Below are positions 6,901-16,771 of a stretch of DNA of 64,000 bases, in pieces. The notes under the pieces are model-generated. The model did not search any database. It was not told the DNA's origin and saw nothing but the letters and a program-made list of their open reading frames with translations. The position numbers and the translations under genes were made by a program. The stretch lies in the NCBI RefSeq assembly GCF_010548305.1, contig NZ_JAAGLV010000005.1, positions 124,001 through 188,000 of the forward strand. Reading direction: 5' to 3'. This stretch comes from Streptomyces sp. SID13031. Its GTDB lineage: Bacteria > Actinomycetota > Actinomycetes > Propionibacteriales > Kribbellaceae. Numbering within the stretch: the first letter of the stretch is position 1; every line of letters begins with the position of its first letter.

Positions 6901-9877
6901 GGCCGAACGAAAGCGGCACCTGGGACGGCCTGGCAATCGTGGCTGTCAGCGCGGGACGGCGCGACCCCGCTTCTTCGAGCAGCCCTGTCGCTTCGACCCG
7001 CAGGGCAAGCGTCTCCACCGTCGGTGCCTCGAAGACCGCGCGAATGGACACATCCACACCCAGCGCATCGCGGATGGCACTGATCAGACGGGTCGCAAGG
7101 AGCGAGTGTCCGCCCAGGGCGAAGAAGTCGTCCTCGATACCTACTCCCGTGACGCCGAGGACCTGCTCGAAAAGGCCGCACAAGACGGTTTCGAGCGGCG
7201 ACCTCGCCGCGATCGTCGAGGCTTTCGGGGCATACTCGGGCATGGGCAGAGCCTTGCGATCCAGTTTGCCGTTCGCTGTGAGGGGCAAACGGTCGAGAAC
7301 TACGATCGAGGCGGGAACCATGTATTCGGGCATCAGTGTGGCGGCGTGCCGACGCAGGTCCGAGGTGTCAAGCAGCCCGTCTGAAGACACATAGGCCACG
7401 AGTCGTTTGTCTCCAGACCGGTCCTCTCGAACCAGGACGGTGACTTCCCCCACCTGCGGGTGACCCGCGAGGGTCGCCTCCACCTCGCCGAGCTCGATGC
7501 GGAAGCCACGCACCTTGACCTGGCGGTCCATCCGGCCGAGGAATTGCAGCACACCGTCGGGCCGCCACCGGACCATGTCCCCGGTCCGGTAGAGCCTGGC
7601 GTCCGGGACACCTGAGAACCGGTCCGGAACAAAGCGCTCAGCCGTCAGATCCGGCTGGTTCAAATAGCCGCGGGCAACGGCGTCGCCACCGATGTACAGC
7701 TCGCCGACGGCGCTGACCGGCACCGCGTTCATCGCGGGGTCGAGCACCCAGGTGGTCGTGTGGCCGATCGGTCGTCCGATCGGCACCGAGCCGCTGTCGA
7801 GATCGGTCGCCGTAATCTGGTGACTGGTGGCGAAGACGGTGGCTTCAGTAGGTCCGTAGCCGTTGAAGAGTCTCATCTCGGGATTTGCTCGGAGGATCTT
7901 GCGGCATTGCTCCGGTGGCACGATGTCGCCACCTGCCAGCAGTTGGCGGACGCCGGAAAGATCTACGCCCGCATCGGCTACCTGGGTAAAGAGCCCAGCC
8001 GTCAACCACATCGTCGTCACGCCGAGGCGCCGCACCCAGTCGGCCAGCTCTTGTGCGGACAAGTGGTGCGCGGGGGGAATAGCCACCCGGCCGCCGTTGG
8101 CGAGGGGGCCCCAGATCTCGAAGGTCGAGACATCGAACGCCAGCGAGCAGTAGAGCAGGACGCACTCCCCGCTGAGGCTGATGTAGTCGGCAGACGACAC
8201 CAGGCGTACGACGTTGCGATGCTCCACCATGACGCCCTTGGGGCGCCCGGTCGTTCCGGAGGTGTACAGGACGTACATGAGATCTTCAGGACGGACCGCA
8301 GGGAGCCCGATCGGTGGTGAGCAGTCGTTGTCGACTGCCGCTGCGTCCAGCACCAACATAGGCCGCCCATACTGGGAGAACCGGCCAGACAGACTCGCCT
8401 GAACCGCGATCAGTGCGACGTCGGCGTCAGCAAACATGAAGGCGATGCGGTCTTCCGGGTAAGCCGGATCAATGGGCACGTACGCTGCACCGGCCTTGAG
8501 GACGCCCAACTGTGCGATGACGACATCGATCGACCGATAGGCACAGAGGGCAACGCGGGAGCCTGGTGAAACCCCGGCCCGCAAAAGTCGCTGGGCGAAC
8601 TGTTCCGCTCGCTGTATCAGCTCTCCATAGCTCACGTCCTGGAAGCCGTCGGTCAGCGCGACCGCACCGGGGTGAGCAGCGGCGATGGCGTCGACGAGGT
8701 CGGGCACCGCTCCGGTGGGAAGATCGGCCTGACCACCGGTCGACCAGGCCTCCAAGGTGGTGCGGGCCTTCGGCGGCATTATTCGGAGAGCCGACAGCGG
8801 CGTCGCGGGCGCGTGGACGGCGTGCTCGACAAATGTGCGGAATCCGTCCGCGATAGCCTCTGCCGTTCCGATGTCATAGAGGTCTGGAGCAAAGATCAGG
8901 CGACCACTGATCGCATTGCTGTCCCAAAGCTCGAGTTCGAGGTCGTAGCGGGTGCCAAGCGTGGGAACTTCGACTGGGATCAGCACCACTCCGGGAAACG
9001 TGTCCAGCGGGACCGAGAAGTTCTGGAAAACCAGCGCGGCTTGAAAGACCGGACTCCGGCTGAGGTCAGCGGCAGTCGACAGTTCCTGGACCAGACTTTC
9101 GAATGGAACGTGCTGGTGAGCAAGAACACCACGAACCTCGGAACGCGTATTCGCGAGGTGTTCCTGAAATGTCTGGCCCGCATCCATCATTGCCCGGTAC
9201 GGCAACATGTTGGCGTACATGCCGATGACCTCGCGATTGTCGCGATTGCGGCCGGCATGTGGTGCGCCGATGGTGATGTCCGGCTGGCCGGTGAATCGGT
9301 GCAGCACCGCCTGAAATGCGGCCAGGATGACGACGAACGGAGTGACGACCGACTGCCGGGCGAGTGCGCGGATCGACGATGACAACTCGACGGAGAGTTG
9401 GATCGGAACCGCGTCGCCGCCGTGACCGCGGCCGGGCGCGCGGGGTCGATCAGTCGGCAGGTCGAGGGGGTCCGCCCCGTCCAGTTGCCCGCGCCACCAG
9501 GCAAGGTCTGCCGGAGCGGCATCGGTGTTGGAGCGGTCCAAGAAGGACGGCGCGGACTGGCCGAGCGGGTTCGTCTCACCGGTCGATTCGGCCGCATACA
9601 GGGCCCCCAGTTCACGCATGGCGATGCCGAGTGAGGTGCCGTCGCAGATCAGATGATGGGCGACGAAGGTGAGCAGATGGCGGTCCGGCCTCAGTTGTGT
9701 CAGCGTAATCCGCGCCATCGGAGCCATCGTCAGATCGAATGGTGTCCGGATCAGTTCGTCGCTGCGTGCCAGTGCCTCCGCATCGGTGGCCGCAACGGCG
9801 TCGCCGAGGCAGAGTGATGCAGTCCCGACGGCATGACGCGGACCGTCAGCACCAGCCACGATACCGACTCGCAACAT
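3950..9877 (-). CDS. Nonribosomal peptide synthetase, C-A-T-C-T-C
   Basis: At least 1975 residues from the ATG at 9877; the true coding region reaches further upstream (see next entry). Domains, with residues counted from that ATG: C (HHLICDG at 74-80), A (YTSGTTGRPKG near 535), T (GGHSLL near 925), C (HHIAGDG near 1115), T (GGHSLM near 1478), C (HHIVADG near 1670). All T domains keep the phosphopantetheine serine. The second T domain has no A domain, and the protein ends with a C domain that has no partner A-T, so module boundaries are split across proteins. Specificity residues picked by eye for the A domain read D-V-F-W-L-G-G-V-F-K, close to the valine code. The first C domain has no upstream donor and could be an acyl-starter type. 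Confidence 0.95.
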   Translation of the reverse strand: MLRVGIVAGADGPRHAVGTASLCLGDAVAATDAEALARSDELIRTPFDLTMAPMARITLTQLRPDRHLLTFVAHHLICDGTSLGIAMRELGALYAAESTGETNPLGQSAPSFLDRSNTDAAPADLAWWRGQLDGADPLDLPTDRPRAPGRGHGGDAVPIQLSVELSSSIRALARQSVVTPFVVILAAFQAVLHRFTGQPDITIGAPHAGRNRDNREVIGMYANMLPYRAMMDAGQTFQEHLANTRSEVRGVLAHQHVPFESLVQELSTAADLSRSPVFQAALVFQNFSVPLDTFPGVVLIPVEVPTLGTRYDLELELWDSNAISGRLIFAPDLYDIGTAEAIADGFRTFVEHAVHAPATPLSALRIMPPKARTTLEAWSTGGQADLPTGAVPDLVDAIAAAHPGAVALTDGFQDVSYGELIQRAEQFAQRLLRAGVSPGSRVALCAYRSIDVVIAQLGVLKAGAAYVPIDPAYPEDRIAFMFADADVALIAVQASLSGRFSQYGRPMLVLDAAAVDNDCSPPIGLPAVRPEDLMYVLYTSGTTGRPKGVMVEHRNVVRLVSSADYISLSGECVLLYCSLAFDVSTFEIWGPLANGGRVAIPPAHHLSAQELADWVRRLGVTTMWLTAGLFTQVADAGVDLSGVRQLLAGGDIVPPEQCRKILRANPEMRLFNGYGPTEATVFATSHQITATDLDSGSVPIGRPIGHTTTWVLDPAMNAVPVSAVGELYIGGDAVARGYLNQPDLTAERFVPDRFSGVPDARLYRTGDMVRWRPDGVLQFLGRMDRQVKVRGFRIELGEVEATLAGHPQVGEVTVLVREDRSGDKRLVAYVSSDGLLDTSDLRRHAATLMPEYMVPASIVVLDRLPLTANGKLDRKALPMPEYAPKASTIAARSPLETVLCGLFEQVLGVTGVGIEDDFFALGGHSLLATRLISAIRDALGVDVSIRAVFEAPTVETLALRVEATGLLEEAGSRRPALTATIARPSQVPLSFGQQRLHFLRQLEGPTPAYNIPVSIRLHGALDPDALESALGDVVARHEALRTVIGGTLELPCQIVLDVPDPQSLLTRKSVTEDSLAAHLDAAAHQLINLSTDLPVHAWLFAVRPDYHVVSLVLHHIAGDGWSMSILGRDLSIAYAARYGGTAPQWPELPVQYADFAIWQRSLLDTANGVVRTQLEHWTTALAGLPEYLTLPGATGSDAEPTYQGASVPLEISPDSSQRVAALADACGVTQFMVMQATVATLLMKLGAGADIPLGTPVAGRTETVLQDLVGLFTNTVVLRTDVSGDPTPRELLARIRRTDTAAFANQDVPFELLVQTLHPSRTSSRHPLFQVMLSYDNNAPASVSLPHIVAEAEELPLNATKFDLQFAFRQSGEGISGTLKYAVDHFTSGVAAAMAQQWRDVLEAVTADPDLPLSKLAGSVEPADDGQAALVPEPAQGEDVPYLEPRSAVERVIADTWAEVLGRDRVGVHDNFFGIGGHSLMAVRVSGRLRGRLETRVPVQMIFEHQTVAELAEAICASEDSAGQEPEPIPLLPRSDSPGQLLPASSGQQQLWFLDQLDPAGGTAYNLPAAFRIDGPLDVAALESAVAGVVERHEVLRTNFVSTETGELRTTPSQTGAPDLPVVHLDGAGRTAVDRLISAEGRRPFDLARDRLLRTRLLRTGRDVHVLLVTTHHIVADGWSLNVFTRELAALYASIVDKSAPILPALPVQFADFAAWQHEQLRDAGRDRQISYWREQLLGAPPSALPTDRPRPERMTFTGDTTVFEVEDDLVSGLERLAREEGATVFMVCLAAFCIALRSQSGQDDIVVGTPIAGRARPEVESLIGYFASTIALRNDLSGRPSFRELIRRVRRTSLDGFANQDVTFERVVEVLSPPRDPGRSPVYQVMFAYQNAPGAILRLSDDITLTRIRTARTSSILDLAFILSEDGRGGLQGSVEFNTALFDLSTMNRLVSQFMGLLPSILAQPDQPIDGSLV

Positions 9878-10141
9878 CGTATGGCGCTCACCGAAGGTCT
9901 TGACGGCGCGGCCGAACGCGGCGCCGTCAAGGGGGCCCTCGAGCCAGCCGCGAAAGCTGATGTTGTTCGCGGCTGTACCTGGAAAGAGATGCTCCAGAAA
10001 CCAGATTCCGTGCTGCTGTGGGCGGAGTGCCGAATACGGTCCCGAATGCTCACCAGTCGAGGTTTCGTTGGTACTGATCCTGACCTGCCATTCTATTCGA
10101 GACGCTCGCCCGAAAACCTTAAGGGCGCCATCGCACTGAGT
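9878..10141 (-). other. In-frame upstream coding extension of the C-A-T-C-T-C synthetase without a standard start codon
   Basis: Translating the synthetase frame upstream of the ATG at 9877 gives the missing front of a condensation domain: RPQQHGIWFLEHLFPG (core motif C1) at about 10027-9978, then LEGPLDGAAFGRAV and ERHTML running into the listed start. A start at 9877 would therefore delete C1. The frame is open up to TGA at 10144-10142, but codon by codon it holds no ATG, GTG or TTG in 9878-10141. An ATG in another frame at 10091-10089 is followed by a stop after 13 codons. Either an unusual start codon is used, or one base is missing or extra near 10050-10090. Confidence 0.8.
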
Positions 10142-10144
10142 TCA

Positions 10145-10511
10145 GAGTTGGCACGTGAAAGCATTGATGGGTATATCTGACGCGGTTGGACGGGTCCGCT
10201 TTTCCACCGGTGCAGCCCTGAACGGTGCCATGGCCCAGACCCGGAAGCAACGTGAGCTAGCTCATATTCAGCGCGCCGACCTGGCGCGGTTGCAGGAACG
10301 TGCAAAAAGTTGGACTACTGATTGTTCAGCACCTACTCTCGTCCGGAGGGCGGGCCGTATCGGCACCGAAATTATCCGGCACCTGCATTTCGCTGGTCGT
10401 CGCCGAGGTTCAGAACGCATTGAGGCGTTCGCTGCGAACTGCAATTCGTGGAAGCTGCGTGAAGCCAGTTCCACGTCATGTCTCCGATCGGTCCGAGGGG
10501 TACTCATTCGT
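10145..10511. promoter_or_regulatory. Intergenic region between the two divergent NRPS operons
   Basis: About 370 bases with no convincing gene. An in-frame extension of the plus synthetase runs through it from 10155, but its residues match no domain. Seen here: a perfect 12-base palindrome TGAGCTAGCTCA at 10253-10264, a possible regulator site. There is also a plausible plus-strand promoter with TTGGAC at 10310-10315 and TACTCT at 10334-10339, spacer 18. A GAGGGG ribosome site lies at 10495-10500, 11 bases before the ATG. No clear promoter for the minus operon was found. No pathway regulator gene lies nearby, so control probably comes from elsewhere. Confidence 0.4.
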
Positions 10512-13500
10512 ATGTCACTCACCACACCCGCCACGGTGGAAGCGATGTTCCGTCACCGCGCCGCCAAGGATCCTGACGCGATCGCCTGCAGGGACCGCCA
10601 TGGTGATTGGACCTACGGCGTTCTTGATGCCTGGGTCACCCAGGTAGCCTCAGCGCTCAGGGCAGCCGGCTGCCGCACTGGTGACCTGATCCCGGTGAGT
10701 ACGGATCGCGATGCCGGGTTGCTGGCCGCATTGCTTGGCGTGATGCGTGCCGGTGGGACGTACGTTCCGATCGACGCGAAGGCTCCGGAGTCCCGCAATC
10801 GCCTGGTCCTGGAGCAGTTGGGCGCGAAGCTGCTCATCACCGGGTCCTCGGACTCGTTCAGGACCGAGGACCACCAAACGATCGTCGTTGAGCACTGCCG
10901 CTCGGAAGACCCGATGAGTGAGCAGGGGCAGCTCTGGGAACCGGCGGCTGCGGCGTACGTCATCTTCACCTCAGGCTCGACCGGCAGCCCGAAAGGCGTT
11001 CAGGTCGGTCAGAGCGCGTTGCTGCAGATGATGGTCTCCGCGCAAGACATCGTGCGGCTCGCACCGGGGGAGACCTGGCTCGCACTGACGACACCGTCGT
11101 TCGATATCGCTGCCCTCGAGCTGTTCCTTCCGCTGTGTCACGGCGGAATCGTGGAGCTCGCCTCGGCCGAAGTGGCCGAGGATCCTGCGGCTGTCGCAGC
11201 ACGGCTCGATCAGGGCGGGCTCGCCGTCGCCCAGGCCACCCCGACGATGTGGCGAGCTGTCGTCGAGTCCGGGTGGCGCTGCACTGCAGAACTGAAAGTC
11301 CTGTGCGGCGGTGAAGAGTTGGCTCCCGACCTGGCCGAGCAGCTACGAAACCGGTCCGGTCGCGTCTGGAATGTCTACGGGCCGACTGAGACGACCATCT
11401 GGAGCACGTTCTGCGAGCTCACGTCATCCGTCGAGCACGCAGTGACGATCGGCCGGCCGTTCGCAGGTGAGGTTGTGTACGTCGTTGATGACGACGGCAA
11501 TCGCCTGCCACCCGGCTCGATCGGCGAGCTCTGGATCGGTGGCGCCGGAGTCGCAGACGGCTACCTGAACCAGCCGCAGCTGACCGCTGCCAAATTCACG
11601 TCTGATCCGTTCGCCGGCTCGGGACGTGTCTACCGCACGGGTGACCTGGCCGCCTTCGATGCGGACGGAGCACTGCGGTTCCACGGAAGGCGCGATTCCC
11701 AGATCAAGCTCCGGGGCCACCGCATCGAGCTGGGAGAGATCGAGGCGGTGCTTCGCGCCGACACCGAGGTCGCTGACGTCGTCGTCCTGGTGCAGGGCGA
11801 CACACCCGGCCATGAGCGTCTGGCCGCCTTCACCCGGCCTGCGCACCGCTCGCAGCTCGACGTCTCCGCCTTGTTCGCGCGATGCGCTCAGCTGCTCCCC
11901 GCCGTGATGGTGCCCACCGCGTGCCTGGTCCTACAAGACTTCCCCCTTACCCCGAGCGGGAAGATCGACAGAGTCGCGCTACGAAGTACCAGCGCGCCGT
12001 TGATTGCCCGTCCTGACGACGGTGACCGTCCCCAGGACGGGAAAGAAGCTGCGATCGCCGCGGTGTTCGGCCTTGTTCTGGATCGGCGGGACATCCGGGC
12101 CAACGCGAACTTCTTCGATCTCGGCGGGCACTCGCTGATGGCAAACCAGGTGGTCACCCGCCTGCGCGCATCAGGTCTCCAGGTGACTTTGCGGGACATC
12201 TTCGAAGCCCCGACAGTCGCCGGGCTTGCCGCCAGGGTCAGCGAAGGGCCTGGTACCGACGACGCCGTCGCCCGGGTCGACGTCCCCGCGGAATGGCCGC
12301 TGTCGTTCGCCCAGGAACGATTGTGGTTCCAGGACCGGCTCGGAACCAGTGGACCCGAGCATCACATCCAAGCGGCGTACACGCTGATCGGGCCGGTCAG
12401 CCCCGCATTGGTGAGAAGCGCACTCCAGCGCGTGGTTGATCGGCACGAGCCGCTGCGTACCGTTTTCGCCGAGTCGGACGGTCGCCCGGTACAACGGGTT
12501 CTGGACGCGGTGCGAGTGGAGCTACCCGTCACCGACGTCGATGGTGAGACAGCGGCAGCCCGGCTCAATATCGCCCGCGAACTGATGCACGGTTCGTTCG
12601 TCGAGCCGTTCACCTTGCGCAGTGCGCCGTTGTTCCGCTTCGAACTCTTCCAGCTCGGGGAGTCTGAGCATCTTCTCTATCTGTGTATGCACCACATCTG
12701 TACGGACGGCTGGTCGATGGGAATCATCGCGGCCGAGGTGATGGAAATCTACGCCGCTGAGCATCGCGGCGAAAGAGACTCACTTCCGGCAGTCGCGAGC
12801 TACCGTGCTGCTGCTCTCGCCGAGCGGCAGCAAACGAACAGTCAGGTATTCGAGCGCCAACTGGCCGACGTGACGGGCCGGCTAGCGGCCTATCCGACAT
12901 CGACATCGATCATCCTCGATCGCGCCCGCCCCGATCAGCAGGTGGTTGCGGGCGGGACGGTTCGATCGACCCTCGGCGTTGAGGTCACGGCGGCAGTCGG
13001 ACGGCTGGCTCGAGAATGTGGTGCAACGGTCCACTCGGTCCTCCTTGCCGCCTATGCCGCGCTACTTCACCGGCACGGCGCAAGCGACGAGATGGTCATC
13101 GCCTCGCCAAGTGCCAACCGTAGCCGGCCAGAGCTGGAAGGGATGGTCGGTGTCTTCGTCAACACATTGCCGATTGCCGTCCGGTTCGATTCCCGCCTGC
13201 CGTTCGCCGACCTGGTCCGCGACGTTCGCGATGCCACTCTCGAGGCCATGACCGCGGTCGGCGTGCCCATAGATCGCATCGTCGACGCCCTGAAGATCCC
13301 ACGTAGCCTTGCTGCCCTTCCACTGACGCAGGTGGCCTTCGTCCTGCACAACGCCCCGATGCCGACGGTGGCGCTACCGGGAATCGAGGTAGAGCCGCTG
13401 TCGCTGGACACCGGCATGTCGATGTACGACCTCCGCCTGGTCGCCACAGAGCGATCCGGTCAGATCGAACTTCAACTCGACCATGCCACCTCGGTGATCG

Positions 13501-16500
13501 ACCCGGCTACGGTCGGGGCTCTCCTGGAACGCCTGACGAAGGCGCTGGACTCGCTGGTCGACAGGACCACCGCTACGACCGAGCCGTTGCCGATACCGAC
13601 GGACACCGTCGTCGCACTCACCAGCGGTGAAGCAGTCAGGTCCGCGACGACTGTCCCGGCTCTCTTCCGCGAGGTGGTTCGCAATACGCCGTCGGCACCT
13701 GCAGTGTCCGCAGGCGACAAGACCTGGTCATTCGCTGAACTCGATCGCGGCTCGGATGCCGTCGCGGCGGCCTTGCGTACGGCGGGAGTCGGGCCCGGCG
13801 ACCTGGTCGGACTGATGCTCGGCCGAGGTCTCGACCTGGCGGCAGCAGTTCTGGGTGTGGTCAAACTCGGCGGCGCGTACGTCTGCATCGACGGAGCTCT
13901 TCCCGATTCCCGGATCGACTTCATCATCGCGGATGCCGGCTGCAAGGTCATCGTGACCAACGAACACGATCTGGACCACGCGAGCAGGACTGGAATCGAC
14001 GTCGTCGACCTGGACGAGATCGACCGGACTGCCACCCTCGAGCCCTCCGTCCAGGGGCCCGGACCGGACGACGTCGCGTATGTGACATATACGTCCGGAT
14101 CGACGGGCACCCCCAAGGGCACCCTGGTGCCGCATCGCAGCATCGCCGGATTCTGGCGTGACGTGGATTATGCCGATTTCGGTCCCGGCACCACGTTCCT
14201 CGCCCATTCGTCGACCTCCTGGGATGCACTGACCCTCGAGTTCTGGTCGATGGTGCTGTCCGGCGGACGATGCCACTTCGTCCCCGCGGGTATCTCGGGG
14301 CCAGAGGATCTCGCTCGCCATCAGGCACACGGGGGTGCGGACACAGTTTGGCTGACCGCGGCGTTCTTCAACGCGATCGTCGATGCGGACCCGGCCGCGC
14401 TGGCGGGCTTCCAGCAGGTTCTGATCGGCGGCGAAGCGGCCTCGCTGCGGCACGTCCGCGCTTTCCGCCGCCTCTATCCGCAGAGCAGGCTGATCAACGG
14501 CTACGGTCCCTCGGAATGCACGGTGTTCACCACCTGTCAGGTGATTCCACCTGACGTGCCGCGGGACTGGACCTCGGTGCCGATCGGCCGGCCGATCGGG
14601 GACCGCAAGGTCTGGGTGATGGACGACGACGGGCGCCCGGTTGCGCCGTTGATACCAGGTGAGCTGTGCGTCGGCGGCGATGCCGTCGCGCTCGGCTATC
14701 TCAACCAACCGGATCTGAACCGAGAGCGATTCATCGACTGGTCGGGTGAAACTCTGTATCGCAGCGGTGACCGCGTGCGGCAACGCTCCGACGGACTTCT
14801 GGAGTTCCTAGGCCGCAGCGATGATCAGGTGAAGCTGCGGGGATACCGGATCGAACTGGGCGAGATCGAGCGCGCGCTGGCGGTCCACCCTGCCGTCGGT
14901 ACCGCAGCGGTCGTGTTGCGCACCGATGACCAGGGAATCTCCCGGCTGGCCGCCTACATCACGCCGGCGCCGGCGGAACAGTTGCTGAACCTGGCCGGTG
15001 AGCTCCGCCGGCATCTGCGCATCAGTCTGCCCGAGTACATGGTCCCCGCCTCCATCCAGGCGCTCGCCGAGTTGCCGAGGCAATCCACCGGGAAGATCGA
15101 TCGCAACGGCCTGCCGGACCCGGTCTGGCAAGCCGGCTCCCCGGTCGATCAACCGGATCCAGTCGAGGAAGATGGACGGCTCGGAACGCTGACAGCGATC
15201 TGGGCTGCCGTGCTGGGCCTGGAGACCGTCGGACCGGACGAGAACTTCTTCGACATCGGCGGTGACTCGATCACCAGTATTCAGGTGGTCGTGCGCGCCC
15301 GGGAGGCCGGTATCGGCATCGGTCCCAAGGATCTTTTCGATCACCAGACCGTCCGGTCCGTACTTTCGGTAGCCGCTGCTGAATCGGAATCCGGGACAAC
15401 CAGTCAGGACGTACTGGCGGGCGACATCCCACTGGCGCCGATCCAGCAATGGATGTTCGAACTAGGGCTCGGAGACGTCAACCGCTTCCCGCAGTCGCTC
15501 ATGCTCGACTTCGCCGCCGACCCTGGGGAGACAGTGCTACAGCGGGCCGTCGACGCCCTGGTGAGCCATCACGACATGCTTCGAGCGCGCTTCACTCAGC
15601 GTGCCGGGCGATGGAGTCAGGCTTACGGCCCGGCAGCTACGGCATCGACGGTCAGCCGGGTGAGCATCGACACCGCCCACCCCACGGCCGACGAGATCGA
15701 GGCCATCGTCAGCGCGACGCACGGAACCATCGACGTCAGCGCGGGACCGGTCTTCCGCGCCGTCTGGATCGGCCTGGCGGACGGGACGGGCAAACTGTTC
15801 CTCGTCGGCCATCACTTGTGCATGGATGGCTACTCCTGGAATGTGCTGCTCGATGACCTCCTGCGTGGTCTGAGAACACCCGCCGACGAAGCGATCCCGC
15901 TCCCTGCCAAGACGACGTCATACGGTGACTGGGTCGAGTCGCTACAGCAGTGGTCCGGCTCTGTGCCGGCCAAGCGGCAGCTCGCTTACTGGCAGGAGCA
16001 GGCCGGCCGCGGCATACCGTGGCTGGAACCGGCCGGGACGCCAGTACGGCAGATCCATTCCAGTGTGTTGTCCGAGAGCCTTGCCGAGTCTGTTCTACGG
16101 GAGGTGCCTGGCGGCTATGGAGTAGAGCCGGTGGAGGTGATGATCGCCGCACTGGTTGCGGCCGTCCTCGGCGATTCGGCTCAGCGCGAGCTCGTCGTCG
16201 AGCTGGAGCACCATGGTCGTGACGCGATCGCAGAAGGTCACGTGCTCGATCGCACGATCGGCTGGTTCACCAGTCTCTACCCGATCCTGCTTCGGGCATC
16301 GCCTGAGACGGAGCAGCTCCTCCAGGTCACCAAGGACGCAGTGCGCCGGCTGCCTGGCTCTGGTCAGGGGCACGGGGCCTTGCGGTACCTCGCCGGCGAG
16401 GATCTGAAAGGCGGCGCTGATGTCCGCTTCAACTACCTCGGCCGCTTCGATGCGTTGCAGTCCTCGGTGGAAGGCATCAGTCTGTCCACGCACGCCCTGG

Positions 16501-16769
16501 GAGACCATGCCAGCCTGCCGGCCGATGGTGGGCTCGCACTCAACATCACTGCGTTCACGTTGGCGAACCGGGTCCATGTTCGTTGGGACTACCGCGCGGA
16601 CCGCATCACGCCCGAGCAGGTCGCCTTGGTGGCAGACAGCTGGGCGGCGTGGATCGAGAAGATCTGCACCTTCTGCCTGACCACCTCGGGCCACTCGCTC
16701 GTGCCCGCGGATTTCCCTTTGGCCGATCTGGATCAGTCGGTTCTCGACGAACTGATGGAAGGACTCTGA
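10512..16769 (+). CDS. Nonribosomal peptide synthetase, A-T-C-A-T-E
   Basis: 2085 residues from the ATG at 10512, chosen because the A domain begins immediately (TVEAMFRHRAAKDPDA) and GAGGGG precedes it. Domains: A1 (FTSGSTGSPKG near residue 152), T (GGHSLM near 540), C (HHICTDG near 730), A2 (YTSGSTGTPKG near 1195), T (GGDSIT near 1587, the variant typical before an E domain), and E (HHLCMDGYSW near 1770, NYLGR later). Specificity residues by eye: A1 D-I-L-Q-L-G-V-I-W-K, nearly the glycine code; A2 D-A-L-W-L-G-G-V-F-K, valine-like or another aliphatic. It starts with A, so it needs the C domain that ends the divergent synthetase. The last residue should leave as the D form for the next C domain. 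Confidence 0.95.
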   Translation: MSLTTPATVEAMFRHRAAKDPDAIACRDRHGDWTYGVLDAWVTQVASALRAAGCRTGDLIPVSTDRDAGLLAALLGVMRAGGTYVPIDAKAPESRNRLVLEQLGAKLLITGSSDSFRTEDHQTIVVEHCRSEDPMSEQGQLWEPAAAAYVIFTSGSTGSPKGVQVGQSALLQMMVSAQDIVRLAPGETWLALTTPSFDIAALELFLPLCHGGIVELASAEVAEDPAAVAARLDQGGLAVAQATPTMWRAVVESGWRCTAELKVLCGGEELAPDLAEQLRNRSGRVWNVYGPTETTIWSTFCELTSSVEHAVTIGRPFAGEVVYVVDDDGNRLPPGSIGELWIGGAGVADGYLNQPQLTAAKFTSDPFAGSGRVYRTGDLAAFDADGALRFHGRRDSQIKLRGHRIELGEIEAVLRADTEVADVVVLVQGDTPGHERLAAFTRPAHRSQLDVSALFARCAQLLPAVMVPTACLVLQDFPLTPSGKIDRVALRSTSAPLIARPDDGDRPQDGKEAAIAAVFGLVLDRRDIRANANFFDLGGHSLMANQVVTRLRASGLQVTLRDIFEAPTVAGLAARVSEGPGTDDAVARVDVPAEWPLSFAQERLWFQDRLGTSGPEHHIQAAYTLIGPVSPALVRSALQRVVDRHEPLRTVFAESDGRPVQRVLDAVRVELPVTDVDGETAAARLNIARELMHGSFVEPFTLRSAPLFRFELFQLGESEHLLYLCMHHICTDGWSMGIIAAEVMEIYAAEHRGERDSLPAVASYRAAALAERQQTNSQVFERQLADVTGRLAAYPTSTSIILDRARPDQQVVAGGTVRSTLGVEVTAAVGRLARECGATVHSVLLAAYAALLHRHGASDEMVIASPSANRSRPELEGMVGVFVNTLPIAVRFDSRLPFADLVRDVRDATLEAMTAVGVPIDRIVDALKIPRSLAALPLTQVAFVLHNAPMPTVALPGIEVEPLSLDTGMSMYDLRLVATERSGQIELQLDHATSVIDPATVGALLERLTKALDSLVDRTTATTEPLPIPTDTVVALTSGEAVRSATTVPALFREVVRNTPSAPAVSAGDKTWSFAELDRGSDAVAAALRTAGVGPGDLVGLMLGRGLDLAAAVLGVVKLGGAYVCIDGALPDSRIDFIIADAGCKVIVTNEHDLDHASRTGIDVVDLDEIDRTATLEPSVQGPGPDDVAYVTYTSGSTGTPKGTLVPHRSIAGFWRDVDYADFGPGTTFLAHSSTSWDALTLEFWSMVLSGGRCHFVPAGISGPEDLARHQAHGGADTVWLTAAFFNAIVDADPAALAGFQQVLIGGEAASLRHVRAFRRLYPQSRLINGYGPSECTVFTTCQVIPPDVPRDWTSVPIGRPIGDRKVWVMDDDGRPVAPLIPGELCVGGDAVALGYLNQPDLNRERFIDWSGETLYRSGDRVRQRSDGLLEFLGRSDDQVKLRGYRIELGEIERALAVHPAVGTAAVVLRTDDQGISRLAAYITPAPAEQLLNLAGELRRHLRISLPEYMVPASIQALAELPRQSTGKIDRNGLPDPVWQAGSPVDQPDPVEEDGRLGTLTAIWAAVLGLETVGPDENFFDIGGDSITSIQVVVRAREAGIGIGPKDLFDHQTVRSVLSVAAAESESGTTSQDVLAGDIPLAPIQQWMFELGLGDVNRFPQSLMLDFAADPGETVLQRAVDALVSHHDMLRARFTQRAGRWSQAYGPAATASTVSRVSIDTAHPTADEIEAIVSATHGTIDVSAGPVFRAVWIGLADGTGKLFLVGHHLCMDGYSWNVLLDDLLRGLRTPADEAIPLPAKTTSYGDWVESLQQWSGSVPAKRQLAYWQEQAGRGIPWLEPAGTPVRQIHSSVLSESLAESVLREVPGGYGVEPVEVMIAALVAAVLGDSAQRELVVELEHHGRDAIAEGHVLDRTIGWFTSLYPILLRASPETEQLLQVTKDAVRRLPGSGQGHGALRYLAGEDLKGGADVRFNYLGRFDALQSSVEGISLSTHALGDHASLPADGGLALNITAFTLANRVHVRWDYRADRITPEQVALVADSWAAWIEKICTFCLTTSGHSLVPADFPLADLDQSVLDELMEGL

Positions 16770-16771
16770 CC

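Noticed and set aside
10155..10511. Longer start for the A-T-C-A-T-E synthetase
   Set aside because: The extra 119 residues match no domain; the A domain begins right at the ATG at 10512, which has a purine-rich site upstream.
16583..16771. N-terminal extension of the terminal synthetase
   Set aside because: It lies inside the preceding gene in another frame and has no C-domain character; GTG 16772 fits better.
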